DNA of 64,000 nucleotides from Helicobacter macacae MIT 99-5501 (lineage in GTDB: Bacteria > Campylobacterota > Campylobacteria > Campylobacterales > Helicobacteraceae): NCBI RefSeq assembly GCF_000507845.1, contig NZ_KI669455.1, positions 319,057 to 383,056 of the forward strand, written 5' to 3'. A program made the translations under genes and the position numbers. Of the stretch, positions 44,074 to 53,413 are shown piece by piece (the first letter of the stretch is position 1; each line of letters opens with the position of its first letter). The notes under the pieces were generated by a model that was not told the origin of the DNA, made no database searches, and saw nothing but the letters and a program-made list of their open reading frames with translations.

Positions 44074-45408
44074 TCAGTCTGTATCTAAATGTGCTTTTAC
44101 GCATTCAAATATCGCATCTGGGGCAATGCTAGCAATCTCAAATTCTCCACTTTGGCTAATCACAAAAGGATTGCCCAAAAGCACGCGCTTTAGCCTTGTT
44201 TGTCGCATATTTTTGCCACTAGAGATTTCGCTATTTCCTAGCAAAGCTATGCTACAAGGCTGCCATATCGCCCACGCTAGATGGGCTATCCCTGTGTCCC
44301 CACCGATGACTATGTCCATATTTTTTAGCACAAATTTTATGTTATTAAAATCAAGTTTTGGTAGCTTTACAGAGCAGATTTGCCTTGATTTTAGTAGGCT
44401 TATCATCTCATTTGCCCTCCCCTCTGCCTCATTCCAAATCACATAAATAGTGATATTTCCATAATGCTTTTGAAGCATTCTAGCAAGCGTGCAGTATTTA
44501 TCGATGGGGTAGGTTTTTTCCTCTATCGAAGCCTCTAGGACAAAGAGAAATTTTTTTGATTCTAGCACTTCTTTTGGACAAGAATCTAAGCTAGATTCCT
44601 TGCCAAAATCTTGGACATATTCTTGCCCAAATTCTTGGTAAGTTTTTATCCCTTTAGAGCAATATTTTTTGAAGTATTTTTGTGCTAAGTGCTTTTTGTG
44701 TGTCAAAAACTTATCATCAAAATCTATCAACTTACTTGCATTTATCCCAAACCCCTCTCCACGCAAATCAATCATACGCTTAAACGCCCCCAAATTCATA
44801 ATCACCCTCTCTAGCCCCTCTATGCTTTCCTCACTATCGCTTTTTGTGGCTTTTAGCGCACTATCTATACGCTCCAAATCCTCCAAATAATCCTTATCAA
44901 GCCTAAGCCCAATGCTTTTTAGAATCTTGTGCAAATCCATTCCAAAAGCCCCAAACACCACCAAAAAATTCCTAACCAAAATATTTGTATGATATGCAAT
45001 ATCCACCCTATGTGTATAAAACACGCTAGCTATGCCCTCTCTACACCCGCGTGCGCTAAATCCCATAAATTTTTTACTACGCAAAAATTTACCTACAAGT
45101 GCGGATTTAAGCAAGCCCTGCATATCTATGACAGCATCATATTTCCCACAAGAACGCATATATCGCCATATTTTATAGATTCCAATTGGGGATTTTAGCC
45201 ACTTTTTAAAGGGCAACGAATGCAGGCAATCTACACAAGGAGAATCCTCCAAAACCCCGCTAAATCGCTCATCTACAAACCAATCAATCTGCAAATCCTC
45301 TTTGGGAGAGAGTGCGTTTGCGCTAAACAAACGCAAACCACCTAGCACACTTGCAGAAACTATCACATCGCCTAGCGCACTTAGTCGCACAATCGCAATT
45401 CTTTTCAT
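44074..45408 (-). CDS. waaC: Lipopolysaccharide heptosyltransferase I
   Basis: A GT-B enzyme that adds the first L,D-heptose to Kdo in the LPS inner core. N-terminal RIAIVRLSALGDVIVSASVL, FVDERFSGVL, AVIDMQGLLKSAL and C-terminal VIGGDTGIAHLAWAIWQP are typical. At 444 residues it is about 100 longer than WaaC of relatives; the extra is a Lys/Asp/Ser/Tyr-rich insert of about 100 residues in the middle (LEDLERIDSALKATKSDSEE to YVQDFGKESSLDSCPKEVLE). The active-site framework appears intact. It is divergent from the dehydrogenase gene at 45617. Confidence 0.88.
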   Translation of the reverse strand: MKRIAIVRLSALGDVIVSASVLGGLRLFSANALSPKEDLQIDWFVDERFSGVLEDSPCVDCLHSLPFKKWLKSPIGIYKIWRYMRSCGKYDAVIDMQGLLKSALVGKFLRSKKFMGFSARGCREGIASVFYTHRVDIAYHTNILVRNFLVVFGAFGMDLHKILKSIGLRLDKDYLEDLERIDSALKATKSDSEESIEGLERVIMNLGAFKRMIDLRGEGFGINASKLIDFDDKFLTHKKHLAQKYFKKYCSKGIKTYQEFGQEYVQDFGKESSLDSCPKEVLESKKFLFVLEASIEEKTYPIDKYCTLARMLQKHYGNITIYVIWNEAEGRANEMISLLKSRQICSVKLPKLDFNNIKFVLKNMDIVIGGDTGIAHLAWAIWQPCSIALLGNSEISSGKNMRQTRLKRVLLGNPFVISQSGEFEIASIAPDAIFECVKAHLDTD

Positions 45409-45616
45409 CGCCTTTACTCTCGCTTTTGCTTGTATTATTTATTTTGCACTGATTTTAAGATTTGCGCTATTTTTCAAAATTATAGCTTAGTCTTTTATAT
45501 GATTTGTTTTTTTGATGATTTATTTTTGGGCTTATCATTATTTAAGCTGTTTTAAGAGAAAATAACGCAAAAAATCCCACCACAAATCCACAAAATCTAA
45601 AAATTCGGAGTTAGCA

Positions 45617-48600
45617 ATGAGTAATGCACATCTTTCACAATACCCACCACAAAATCAATTGCACAACAAAAGCACTATCAGTGCGAATCTTTCTAGCGGG
45701 GCAAACACAGATGATGATTCTATCGCGCTAGATTTTGATTATCTAGCTTTTGAGCGTGAAGCAAAGGTTTTTTTAGGAGACCGTATTTTTAGCGATTATG
45801 CGCGCAGATTTGCCTATGGAATCGATGCTTCGTGCTATCGCTATATCCCAAAGCTCGTAGTATGGGTAAAAAATGAGGAAGAAATAGCACGGCTTTATGA
45901 CTTAAGCCAAAAATACAATATCCCGCTTACATTTCGTGCTAGCGGGACTAGCTTAAGTGGGCAGGCGTGCTCTGATAGCGTGCTAGTGGTGGCAAATGAG
46001 TTTTGGAAAAATATCAAAATCAAGTTTAAGGACAATGCAAATTCTAGCAAAGCCCCCACTTCTATTGTGTGTGATTGTGGTGTCATAGGCTCGGATGCAA
46101 ACGCCGCCCTAAAGCCATATAATCGCAAAATAGGACCAGACCCAGCTACGATAAATAACGCCCTAATCGGTGGGATTTTTTCTAACAATTCTAGCGGAAT
46201 GTGCTGCGGGGTGAAGCAAAACAGCTACCAAACCATAAAATCCATTCGTGTGATTTTGGGCGATTTGAGAAAAACTAGCAAATCTAGCAAAAACTATGGA
46301 GATGATAGGGGCGAAAAAATCAAGCATAATGGCAATGCCATTGTCCTAGATACAAGCGATGAAGCAAGGCAAGACGAAAGTCTAGCTTCTTTTGTCAATG
46401 CTTATCCACATATTGTAAAATCCCTGCTTGACTTGAGAGAAGAGATTTTAGCTGATAAAGAGCTTTGCGAGATGATAAAGCGCAAATTTGCTATCAAAAA
46501 CACCACAGGATACGCCCTAAACGCGCTTGTGGATTTTAGCGACATAAAAGACATACTAAATCATATATTTATCGGTGCAGAGGGCACTCTAGGCTTCATC
46601 TCACGCGTAGAGTATGAGTGCGTGCAAGACTACGCACACAAGGCTTGTGCTTTGCTTTTTTATGAAAATCTTTCCCTTGCAAGTGAAGCAGTAAAGATTT
46701 TAGCGCGTAATGATAGTATAGTAAGCGCAGCTGAAATAATGGACTACGCCTGCCTAATGAGCGCGTCAAGCCTAGATGGTATGCCTAGCGAGATAAGCAA
46801 GGTAAAAAGTGGGAATTGCGCTATTTTGGTGCAGCTTGAAGAGGATTGCCTAGAAGCACTAGAGAAAAATATCGCTACGATAACCTCCGCGCTTAGTCCC
46901 ATAGAAAGCCTTTTTGGTGTGAAGTTTAGCTTTGATAGTGCAGAGCAAGAATCGTGGTGGAAAATCCGCAAAGCCCTCCTCCCTCTCTCTGCTTCATCTC
47001 GCCCAAGTGGTTCAACTGTCATCACAGAAGATATATGCTTTGAGATAGATAGCTTTGCTAAAGGCATACAAAACACTCAAGAGCTTTTTGCAAAGCACGG
47101 CTATGAGGGAATCATCTTTGGGCACGCCCTAAGTGGCAATGTGCATTTTATCATTACCCCGCTTCTCAAAGATAATGCAGAAATCACGCGCTTTGGCAGG
47201 TTTATGGAGGATTTGGCAAAAATGGTGGCTTCTCTAGGTGGTAGCACAAAAGCAGAGCACGGCACAGGGCGAATGGTTGCGCCATTTGTCGAGCTAGAAT
47301 GGGGAGAGAAAGCCTACAAAATCAACCAAAAAATCAAGCAGATTTTTGATTCTCGCAATCTCATAAACCCCGATGTCATCATCACAAATGACAAAAATAT
47401 CCACCTAAAAAACCTAAAGCCCGCCGCGCAAGGTGTGCTAGAGGATTACCTTGATGCGTGTATGGAGTGTGGATTTTGTGAAAAAATCTGCCCCAGCAAA
47501 CATCTAACACTAACCCCACGCCAGCGAATCGCACTGCGCAGAGAAATCAAGCGACTAAAATCGCTAAAAAACAAAACAAACTCTCAAAGACGACAATACG
47601 AGGAGCTAAAAAAATCTTATAAATATCTAGGTGTGCAAACTTGCGCGACTTGCTCTATGTGCGCGACACTTTGCCCGCTAGAAATCGACACTGCCAAAAT
47701 CGCCCTAAAGCTTAGCCCAAAATGGAGCAAGAAATACGGCGGAGTAAGTGCCCTGCTAGCAAGCTCTCTAAGCCACAATATCTCGCTTATGACAACTCTA
47801 GCACGGCATTTAACAAGCCTTAGCAACTCACTCCAAGAGCTACTAACCCCGCAAAAAATGCAAAATCTAACCCGCAAGTTTTATGCCACTATTGGCACAC
47901 CTATCTTGCCTATGACTATGCCAAAGCCAAATGAGAAAAAAATCAGGGGACAACAATGGGCTAGCAAGTTTTTAGAGGATAAATGCGAGAATGTGGAATA
48001 TGCTAGTCTAGCTAGCAGTGGTATCTCAAGTGGTGGATTAAATGGCAGATTAAATGGAGAGGTGGTGTATTTTACCTCGTGCCTAAATCGCATATTTGCG
48101 CCAAAATCAAACGCTAGTAGCGAGCTAGAATCAAATATCACAAAAATCTTTGATAGACCGATGCAAGAGGTATTTGAAAGCCTTTGCAAAAAGGCAAACT
48201 TCTACTTGCACTATCCACAAAACATACAGCATCTCTGCTGTGGAAAGGCATACAAAAATCACAAAGAGCAAAGCCAAAATCTCGCCAAAAATGCCTACCT
48301 TGCTCTAAGAGAGGCAAGCCAAAACGGCAGAGTGCCAATCGTATGCGACCACTCGGCTTGCTCGCTAGAATTGCTAAAAAAAATCAAAGAATTTGAAGCG
48401 CAAGAATCTGCAAATGGCGATTATCTAACCCCACTTAGATTCTATGATTTGCCCGCATTTGTAAGTGAGTGCTTGCTGCCTCATTTGGAGATTGTCCCGC
48501 TATCCCAAGCCGCCAAGCAAAATCCACCAAAAGTCGCACTATACGCACCTTGTGGGACAAGAAATCTAAGCGTAAAATCACAAAAATGGGAAGAGAGTAT

Positions 48601-48898
48601 ATTTAGCATAGCCAAAGCTTGCGGTGCGGACATAATCCACGATTCTCAAGTCAAGTGCTGTGGGTTTGCAGGAAATAAAGGATTTATAACGCCAGAGCTA
48701 AATGAGAGTGCGCTAAAATACTTTGGCACAAATTTCTTAAAAAGCTCAAATCAAAGCCCACTCTCCCATAGTGATTATATCTTTGATGAAGCAAAAATGG
48801 GCTTTTCTAGCTCTAGCACTTGCGAAATCGGGCTAGCCCAAAAAAGTGGCTTTGAATGGAGGCATATCATTTACCTAGCCGATATATGCGCAAAGTGA
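45617..48898 (+). CDS. FAD-binding/Fe-S D-lactate-type dehydrogenase (HP1222-like)
   Basis: A membrane-associated respiratory dehydrogenase that most likely oxidises D-lactate or a related 2-hydroxyacid and feeds electrons to menaquinone. Residues about 70-300 form the FAD (PCMH) domain with LTFRASGTSLSGQACSD, KIGPDPATINNALIGGIFSN and GAEGTLGFISRV. The GlcD-type C-terminal cap follows (EHGTGRM). Two 4Fe-4S motifs come next: CMECGFCEKICP and CATCSMCATLCP. Two CCG-type domains then appear (HLCCGKAY, VKCCGFAGNKGF). At 1093 residues it is about 150 longer than HP1222, owing to Ser/Asn-rich insertions. The ATG has GGAG upstream. Confidence 0.9.
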   Translation: MSNAHLSQYPPQNQLHNKSTISANLSSGANTDDDSIALDFDYLAFEREAKVFLGDRIFSDYARRFAYGIDASCYRYIPKLVVWVKNEEEIARLYDLSQKYNIPLTFRASGTSLSGQACSDSVLVVANEFWKNIKIKFKDNANSSKAPTSIVCDCGVIGSDANAALKPYNRKIGPDPATINNALIGGIFSNNSSGMCCGVKQNSYQTIKSIRVILGDLRKTSKSSKNYGDDRGEKIKHNGNAIVLDTSDEARQDESLASFVNAYPHIVKSLLDLREEILADKELCEMIKRKFAIKNTTGYALNALVDFSDIKDILNHIFIGAEGTLGFISRVEYECVQDYAHKACALLFYENLSLASEAVKILARNDSIVSAAEIMDYACLMSASSLDGMPSEISKVKSGNCAILVQLEEDCLEALEKNIATITSALSPIESLFGVKFSFDSAEQESWWKIRKALLPLSASSRPSGSTVITEDICFEIDSFAKGIQNTQELFAKHGYEGIIFGHALSGNVHFIITPLLKDNAEITRFGRFMEDLAKMVASLGGSTKAEHGTGRMVAPFVELEWGEKAYKINQKIKQIFDSRNLINPDVIITNDKNIHLKNLKPAAQGVLEDYLDACMECGFCEKICPSKHLTLTPRQRIALRREIKRLKSLKNKTNSQRRQYEELKKSYKYLGVQTCATCSMCATLCPLEIDTAKIALKLSPKWSKKYGGVSALLASSLSHNISLMTTLARHLTSLSNSLQELLTPQKMQNLTRKFYATIGTPILPMTMPKPNEKKIRGQQWASKFLEDKCENVEYASLASSGISSGGLNGRLNGEVVYFTSCLNRIFAPKSNASSELESNITKIFDRPMQEVFESLCKKANFYLHYPQNIQHLCCGKAYKNHKEQSQNLAKNAYLALREASQNGRVPIVCDHSACSLELLKKIKEFEAQESANGDYLTPLRFYDLPAFVSECLLPHLEIVPLSQAAKQNPPKVALYAPCGTRNLSVKSQKWEESIFSIAKACGADIIHDSQVKCCGFAGNKGFITPELNESALKYFGTNFLKSSNQSPLSHSDYIFDEAKMGFSSSSTCEIGLAQKSGFEWRHIIYLADICAK

Positions 48899-48965
48899 TT
48901 TTAAAACCAAAGCACTTATGCTACACATTTCTACAAAAACAAATATTGTGTGCTAGAATGCGACT

Positions 48966-49199
48966 ATGGCAAAGATAGATGAGCTAAAATAACGATTGAT
49001 AATACTAAGGTTTTGGCTAGGGATAGTTGTAGCCACTTTTTTAGCTATTTCTGGCTGGTGTATCACCAACTACACTAGGACTGACTTGTGGCTTATTGTA
49101 TGCGCTTTGTTGTTGTTATTTTTTCTGCTTGTTATTGTGTTTTTTATAAACAAAGCAATAGATAAAAAATGCAAAGATATAGGCAAAATCAAAAAATAA
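48966..49199 (+). pseudogene. Small membrane protein gene with in-frame TAA, or TTG-restart ORF
   Basis: An ATG at 48966 encodes MAKIDELK, then TAA (48990-48992) in frame, after which the same frame is open to 49199. The downstream part (from TTG at 48996) encodes two membrane helices (FWLGIVVATFLAISGW; LWLIVCALLLLFFLLVIVFF) and a basic tail (DKKCKDIGKIKK). The N-terminal IDELK followed by 'RFWLGI' looks like a familiar small membrane-protein family (MxKIDELK..xxFWLGI) interrupted by a single stop codon. Either it is a nonsense mutation or translation reinitiates at TTG. The 30-residue gene at 49209 follows. Confidence 0.5.
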
Positions 49200-49208
49200 G
49201 GAGATTTT

Positions 49209-49301
49209 ATGGAGTTTTTGGTATTTGGAGTTATCTTTTGCGGTATAGCTTTTATAGGGATTTTAGCTCTCAACACAGCTATAAAAGAGCTAAAAAGCTA
49301 G
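49209..49301 (+). CDS. 30-residue single-helix membrane peptide
   Basis: A short ORF MEFLVFGVIFCGIAFIGILA and so on, ending in IKELKS, preceded by AAGGAG 7 bases upstream. It is one membrane helix with a charged C-terminus. It directly follows the interrupted two-helix membrane protein, and similar small two-gene pairs occur in Helicobacter to my recollection. Function unknown. Confidence 0.55.
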   Translation: MEFLVFGVIFCGIAFIGILALNTAIKELKS

Positions 49302-49340
49302 CATTATATTTTTGGTATTGCTTTTTAGAGGGCAATATTT

Positions 49341-50369
49341 ATGATAAAAAACACTCTTTTTTCTACACTTTTTTTTGGGCAATTTGTGATATGTTTTGTC
49401 TTTTTATCCCCCATACTTTGCGCTGATTTTGGTGCTGGTTTTGGCACACTTGCGCAAGCAAATACAAAATCTAGCGCAAAAACTAATCCGCCCAAAAGAA
49501 TTACTACCACCAAAAGCGCAAAACCTACACCGCCAAAAACACCTCAAGCAAAATCTCAAACAACACCTAGCGCGACAAAAACCACACAAAAAAACAAAAA
49601 ATCCAAAAATGAGCAAGCCAAATCCCAAGAATCAAAACAAGTAAAAGAAACAAAGCAAACAAAAGAATCCAAGCAAGCGCAAGAATCTAAGCAAAAAAAA
49701 GAGGAAAAAACACCAAAAGAAGAAAAAAAATCCCCAAAACTTCCCTACTCAAAAAAGCAACTAAAAGAGCTTGATATGTTTTTGGAATCTTTGCCAAAAT
49801 ACACACCTAAGCAAATCCAAGAGATTGATAAAGAGCGTGAGATTTTATCAACCATAAACCACACCCAAACAACAAAAGAGGACAAGCTAAAATCCCTAAA
49901 GCCACACTGCCAAAAAGGCTCTGCACTTGCCTGCTCAAGCCAAGAAAATCCAAACGATTTCCAAAAAGCTCAAAAAATGCTCCAAAAAGAGTGCGAAGCA
50001 AAGCCACCAAATGCAAAAAGTGGGCTATATTGTGCGAGATTGGCAGATAAATATCTGCTTGGCAAATCAAAACTACAAGCATTTGAGAAATCCTGCGAGC
50101 TAGGAGAGCCACTAGGCTGTCTAGGTGCAGTGAGTGCCAAAAAAACTAAAAAAACCAAAAAATACATAATAGTAGCCCACGCCATAAGCGAAAATCTCTG
50201 TGAAAGAGGATATGGAATCTACTGCGGTGTGGTGGCTAGCGTGCTAAGTTTTAAGCAGTCTAGTGGAAGTCTATACTATGCAAAAAAGGGCTGTGAGGAG
50301 CTGCACGATAGGCTTACTTGTGCGATTTTGGAGCGGCTAGAAAATAGACCAAAATCACTAGGCAAATAA
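49341..50369 (+). CDS. Secreted Lys/Thr/Ser-rich protein with Sel1-like cysteine repeats
   Basis: A 342-residue protein with a signal peptide (residues about 1-31). A low-complexity Lys/Thr/Ser/Gln region (about 33-140) has repeats such as SKQAQESKQKKEEKTPKEEK. The C-terminal half has paired cysteines in a Sel1-like pattern (HCQKGSALAC, CELGEPLGC, CERGYGIYC, GCEELHDRLTC). This suggests an Hcp-like periplasmic or secreted protein with irregular repeats. Function unknown. It is separated from the Hcp-like gene at 53414 by flgE. Confidence 0.65.
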   Translation: MIKNTLFSTLFFGQFVICFVFLSPILCADFGAGFGTLAQANTKSSAKTNPPKRITTTKSAKPTPPKTPQAKSQTTPSATKTTQKNKKSKNEQAKSQESKQVKETKQTKESKQAQESKQKKEEKTPKEEKKSPKLPYSKKQLKELDMFLESLPKYTPKQIQEIDKEREILSTINHTQTTKEDKLKSLKPHCQKGSALACSSQENPNDFQKAQKMLQKECEAKPPNAKSGLYCARLADKYLLGKSKLQAFEKSCELGEPLGCLGAVSAKKTKKTKKYIIVAHAISENLCERGYGIYCGVVASVLSFKQSSGSLYYAKKGCEELHDRLTCAILERLENRPKSLGK

Positions 50370-50833
50370 ATATTTTAAGCGTGTGTAAAAAATCTTTGCC
50401 CTAGTTGTCTCATATAGTGGATTGTGCGTGCTGGTTGTGTAGTTTTTGGTTGTGTATGTTTTGGTTGCAAGGCTTGGCTTTGTGATAAGTTTTGCTTTTA
50501 GGCTTATAAGAGATTTTAGGCAGTTTTGTGTGGCGTTAGAAAACTTTGCATTATGTATGATAAAAGATTTTGCGCAAGTGGCTTAAATCGTGGTGGCTTT
50601 TATCACAGCACCACTATCACAGCACCACAAAAAATTATTGCCTCCAAAATCTTACCACCCCCAAATAAGATATTTTGCAAAATCAGCACAAATTGCGCAA
50701 AACTTTAGCGTGATTTTGCGCAAAATCTCCGCAAGATTTTTACAAAATAAGATTTTACACAACAAAACCCCCTCCAAAAATCCAAAAAAAGACTATAAAA
50801 TAAATCTATAAAATCCCTCCAAAATACCGCATA
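50370..50833. other. 464-bp gap between the Lys-rich secreted protein and flgE
   Basis: AT-rich with no credible gene. A 13-nt tandem-like repeat (ATCACAGCACCAC, about 50600-50626) is present. No clear terminator found. Confidence 0.5.
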
Positions 50834-52999
50834 TTATTGTTTGAGGTTTAGCAGTGTGTTTAGTATCTGGTCAGAAGTCGTTACGGCTTTTGAGTTTGCT
50901 TGGAATCCACGCTGCACGACAATCAACTGTGTAAGCGAGCGGGACAAATCCACATTGCTCATCTCTAGTTTTGAGCCTGCTACGCCACCTCTACGCCCTG
51001 TGTTTGCCGCACCTATCATCGCTTGCCCAGAGTTTCCTGTGGTGGAAAATACATTGCCACCTTCAGCTTGCAAGCCCGCGTTGTTGGCAAATGTGGCTAG
51101 AGCGACTTTTGCTAGGGCTAGTGTGCGTCCATTGCTAAATGAGCCTAGAAGCGCACCCACTTGGTCAAAGCGCACATCTACCAAGTCTCCCGCACCATAT
51201 CCATCTTGTTCAATTGCATAAGTTTCTGAGACTTTATCCACGCTTGTTAGCCCGCCAAATCCACCTGTCGCACCAAAGGATAGGCTTAGTCTTTGTGGGG
51301 CGATAGAGCCGTTTTTGGGGTCAAATTGGATAATTGGTGGATTCATACCTGCCAAACTTCCGTCTTTGTTAAATCTAAGTCGCCCACCCTCAAAGATATT
51401 TGGACGAATAGGCGAAGAGCCATATATCACACCGGGTTCTGGCACGATTGCCCTAAAGCTCCATTCTGCTTGCGCTGTTTTGACAAACTCAAATCTAATC
51501 GTATGCTTTGAGCCCAAAGAATCATATAGCTCAATAGTCGTGGCGTGTGTGGCGTGGCTGATTCTAGTAGTGGATACCGCTGCACCACCTTCAATAAGTG
51601 CTGCGGTATTTAGCCCGCGCATAGTGTTTTTAAATAGCACATTTGTAGAGATTTGGTCGCTACCATAAGAGGATACGAAAATCGACATATTGCGGTTTGT
51701 ATCGTCCTCATCATCGTCCTCTTCAAGATTTTTGTTTTGCATTTCAAACATACCATATTCATTTACGATGACAGATACCGAAGCAGTGCTATCTGCATAC
51801 TCCATATCTGGGTATTTTATCATATTGGCATCGTATTGGAGTAGTCGCCTTAGCTCTTCAGTCGTCCTAAACTGCCCTGTGGTAGAATCTGGTGTTTCGG
51901 ATTTGGTATAGCGATAGCGAAAAGATGTAATATCTGAATCGCCCTCTACGAGATTGGCAAACGCACCCGTGCCACTTGCAGTGATAAAGATATTTTTGGT
52001 TTTTTCATCGCCATCCATTTCATTGCGATTGATGATTTTTAGCATTTTGCCCTCTGGGTAGGCTTCGATTCCTGTTTTTTCTGTGAGGGCATTTATCGCA
52101 TTTATCGCAGAAGTAAGCGTAGAGATTCCACTCATAGCAGAATCATTCCTAAAAGATACTTTTTTACCATTGATTGAGACGGTGCTGACTTCGTTGGTAT
52201 CTATTAGGCTATTTACTAGAGTAGATGTTTTGTAGCTTACCCAAATCCCTTGATTTTCTGTGAGTCCAAAGGCATCGCCATCTTGGTTAAATAGCGCACC
52301 CATATCTTCTTGGGATTGTGTGCGATTACCCGCAGAATCATATAGTGGATACACACCATCAGCTGGAGTGCTAGTGGTGGAGTCTAGCGCGTAAATGTTG
52401 GCATTTTGGTCGACATGCCTACCTGCGTTTAGGTTGGCACGAAGTTTGATATTTGCTGAAGCACGAGCTGGCATTACCATATTTGGGTCGATTTGGATAT
52501 TTCGTATCGGTCCTGTGCTATCGATTTGGAAAAATTCTTGCTCACTCATTTTTGAAGCATTTTTGAGGTCGTCTTTTAGCCACCCTTGCACGACATAGCC
52601 ACCTGTGGTAACGAGATTGCCATCTGCGTCAAAAAGGAAGCTACCATCACGCGTGTAGTTTAGCGTGATACCTCTATCTGGGGAAATGACAAAAAATCCC
52701 TCGCCCTCAATAGCAATGTCTGTTTTGACATCGGTATTTTGTGTGCTACCTTGTGAAAACACCTTTGTTGTGGCGTTTATGCTCACACCAAGCCCCACAG
52801 AGAAGTCGTTTTGTCCACCGCGCCCCGTTTTGTAAGGAGAGGTGGCAATCAGCTTGGTTTGGGATAGCATATCCACAAACGAAGCCCTAGAGTATTTGAA
52901 GCCAACTGTATTGACATTTGCTATGTTATTAGATTCTACATCAAGTGCGATTTGATGAGCTTGCATACCGCTTACGCCTGACCACAATGACCGTAACAT
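50834..52999 (-). CDS. flgE: Flagellar hook protein FlgE
   Basis: The 721-residue hook subunit exported through the flagellar type III system. The N-terminal MLRSLWSGVSGMQAHQIALD is almost identical to H. pylori FlgE, as are the body (VGLGVSINATTKVFSQGSTQ; SFGATGGFGGLTSVDKVSET) and the C-terminal rod-type helix RGFQANSKAVTTSDQILNTL. Length matches the H. pylori protein (718). The gene is expressed from a textbook sigma-54 promoter at 53037-53052. It stands alone, as in other Campylobacterota. Confidence 0.97.
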   Translation of the reverse strand: MLRSLWSGVSGMQAHQIALDVESNNIANVNTVGFKYSRASFVDMLSQTKLIATSPYKTGRGGQNDFSVGLGVSINATTKVFSQGSTQNTDVKTDIAIEGEGFFVISPDRGITLNYTRDGSFLFDADGNLVTTGGYVVQGWLKDDLKNASKMSEQEFFQIDSTGPIRNIQIDPNMVMPARASANIKLRANLNAGRHVDQNANIYALDSTTSTPADGVYPLYDSAGNRTQSQEDMGALFNQDGDAFGLTENQGIWVSYKTSTLVNSLIDTNEVSTVSINGKKVSFRNDSAMSGISTLTSAINAINALTEKTGIEAYPEGKMLKIINRNEMDGDEKTKNIFITASGTGAFANLVEGDSDITSFRYRYTKSETPDSTTGQFRTTEELRRLLQYDANMIKYPDMEYADSTASVSVIVNEYGMFEMQNKNLEEDDDEDDTNRNMSIFVSSYGSDQISTNVLFKNTMRGLNTAALIEGGAAVSTTRISHATHATTIELYDSLGSKHTIRFEFVKTAQAEWSFRAIVPEPGVIYGSSPIRPNIFEGGRLRFNKDGSLAGMNPPIIQFDPKNGSIAPQRLSLSFGATGGFGGLTSVDKVSETYAIEQDGYGAGDLVDVRFDQVGALLGSFSNGRTLALAKVALATFANNAGLQAEGGNVFSTTGNSGQAMIGAANTGRRGGVAGSKLEMSNVDLSRSLTQLIVVQRGFQANSKAVTTSDQILNTLLNLKQ

Positions 53000-53413
53000 T
53001 TTCGTCCTTTATGAGAAATTTGCTAGCAAGCAAAAAAGCAACAACTATGCCAAAAAGTAATGTCAAAAATAAGCAAATAAAAAATTATCCTAGAAAATCT
53101 AAAAGCAACACATTTAAGCAGTATAAATACGACAAAATAGAATTAAAAAAGCCATAAAAGCCAAAATATTTCAAAATTGCGCAAAAGTTTTGTGCAATTT
53201 ATTAAAGTTTAACCACAAAATGCCTATACTTCAATTTTAGTAGGCTTTAAGATTTTGCTAGCAATTTGTTATCACTTTGTTATTAGTGGTGCATTTGCCA
53301 AACATTTTTGCCATTTTTTGCCAAAGCAAAGGGGCAAAATCTTGCAAAATCTTAAAGAAAATCTTACAACATAGTAGCTTGCTTTGGGCTACTTTATCTA
53401 AGGAGATAAGGCG
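53000..53413. other. 414-bp divergent region between flgE and the Sel1-repeat gene
   Basis: It holds the sigma-54 promoter of flgE. Towards the Sel1 gene there is an AAAATCTT-type triple repeat (about 53336-53367) whose role is unclear; a plus-strand promoter cannot be placed with confidence. Confidence 0.5.
53037..53052 (-). promoter_or_regulatory. Sigma-54 (RpoN) promoter of flgE
   Basis: On the minus strand, TGGCAT-N5-TTGCT (from 53052 down to 53037) with GG/GC 10 bases apart, 38 bp upstream of the flgE ATG. It matches TGGCAC-N5-TTGCT at all but one position. The transcription start would be near 53026. In Helicobacter the middle flagellar genes, including flgE, depend on RpoN and the FlgR/FlgS pair. 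Confidence 0.88.

Noticed and set aside
49404..49628. 74-residue minus-strand ORF of repeated Arg/Cys/Phe in the Lys-rich protein
   Set aside because: A shadow of the Lys/Thr-rich low-complexity region.
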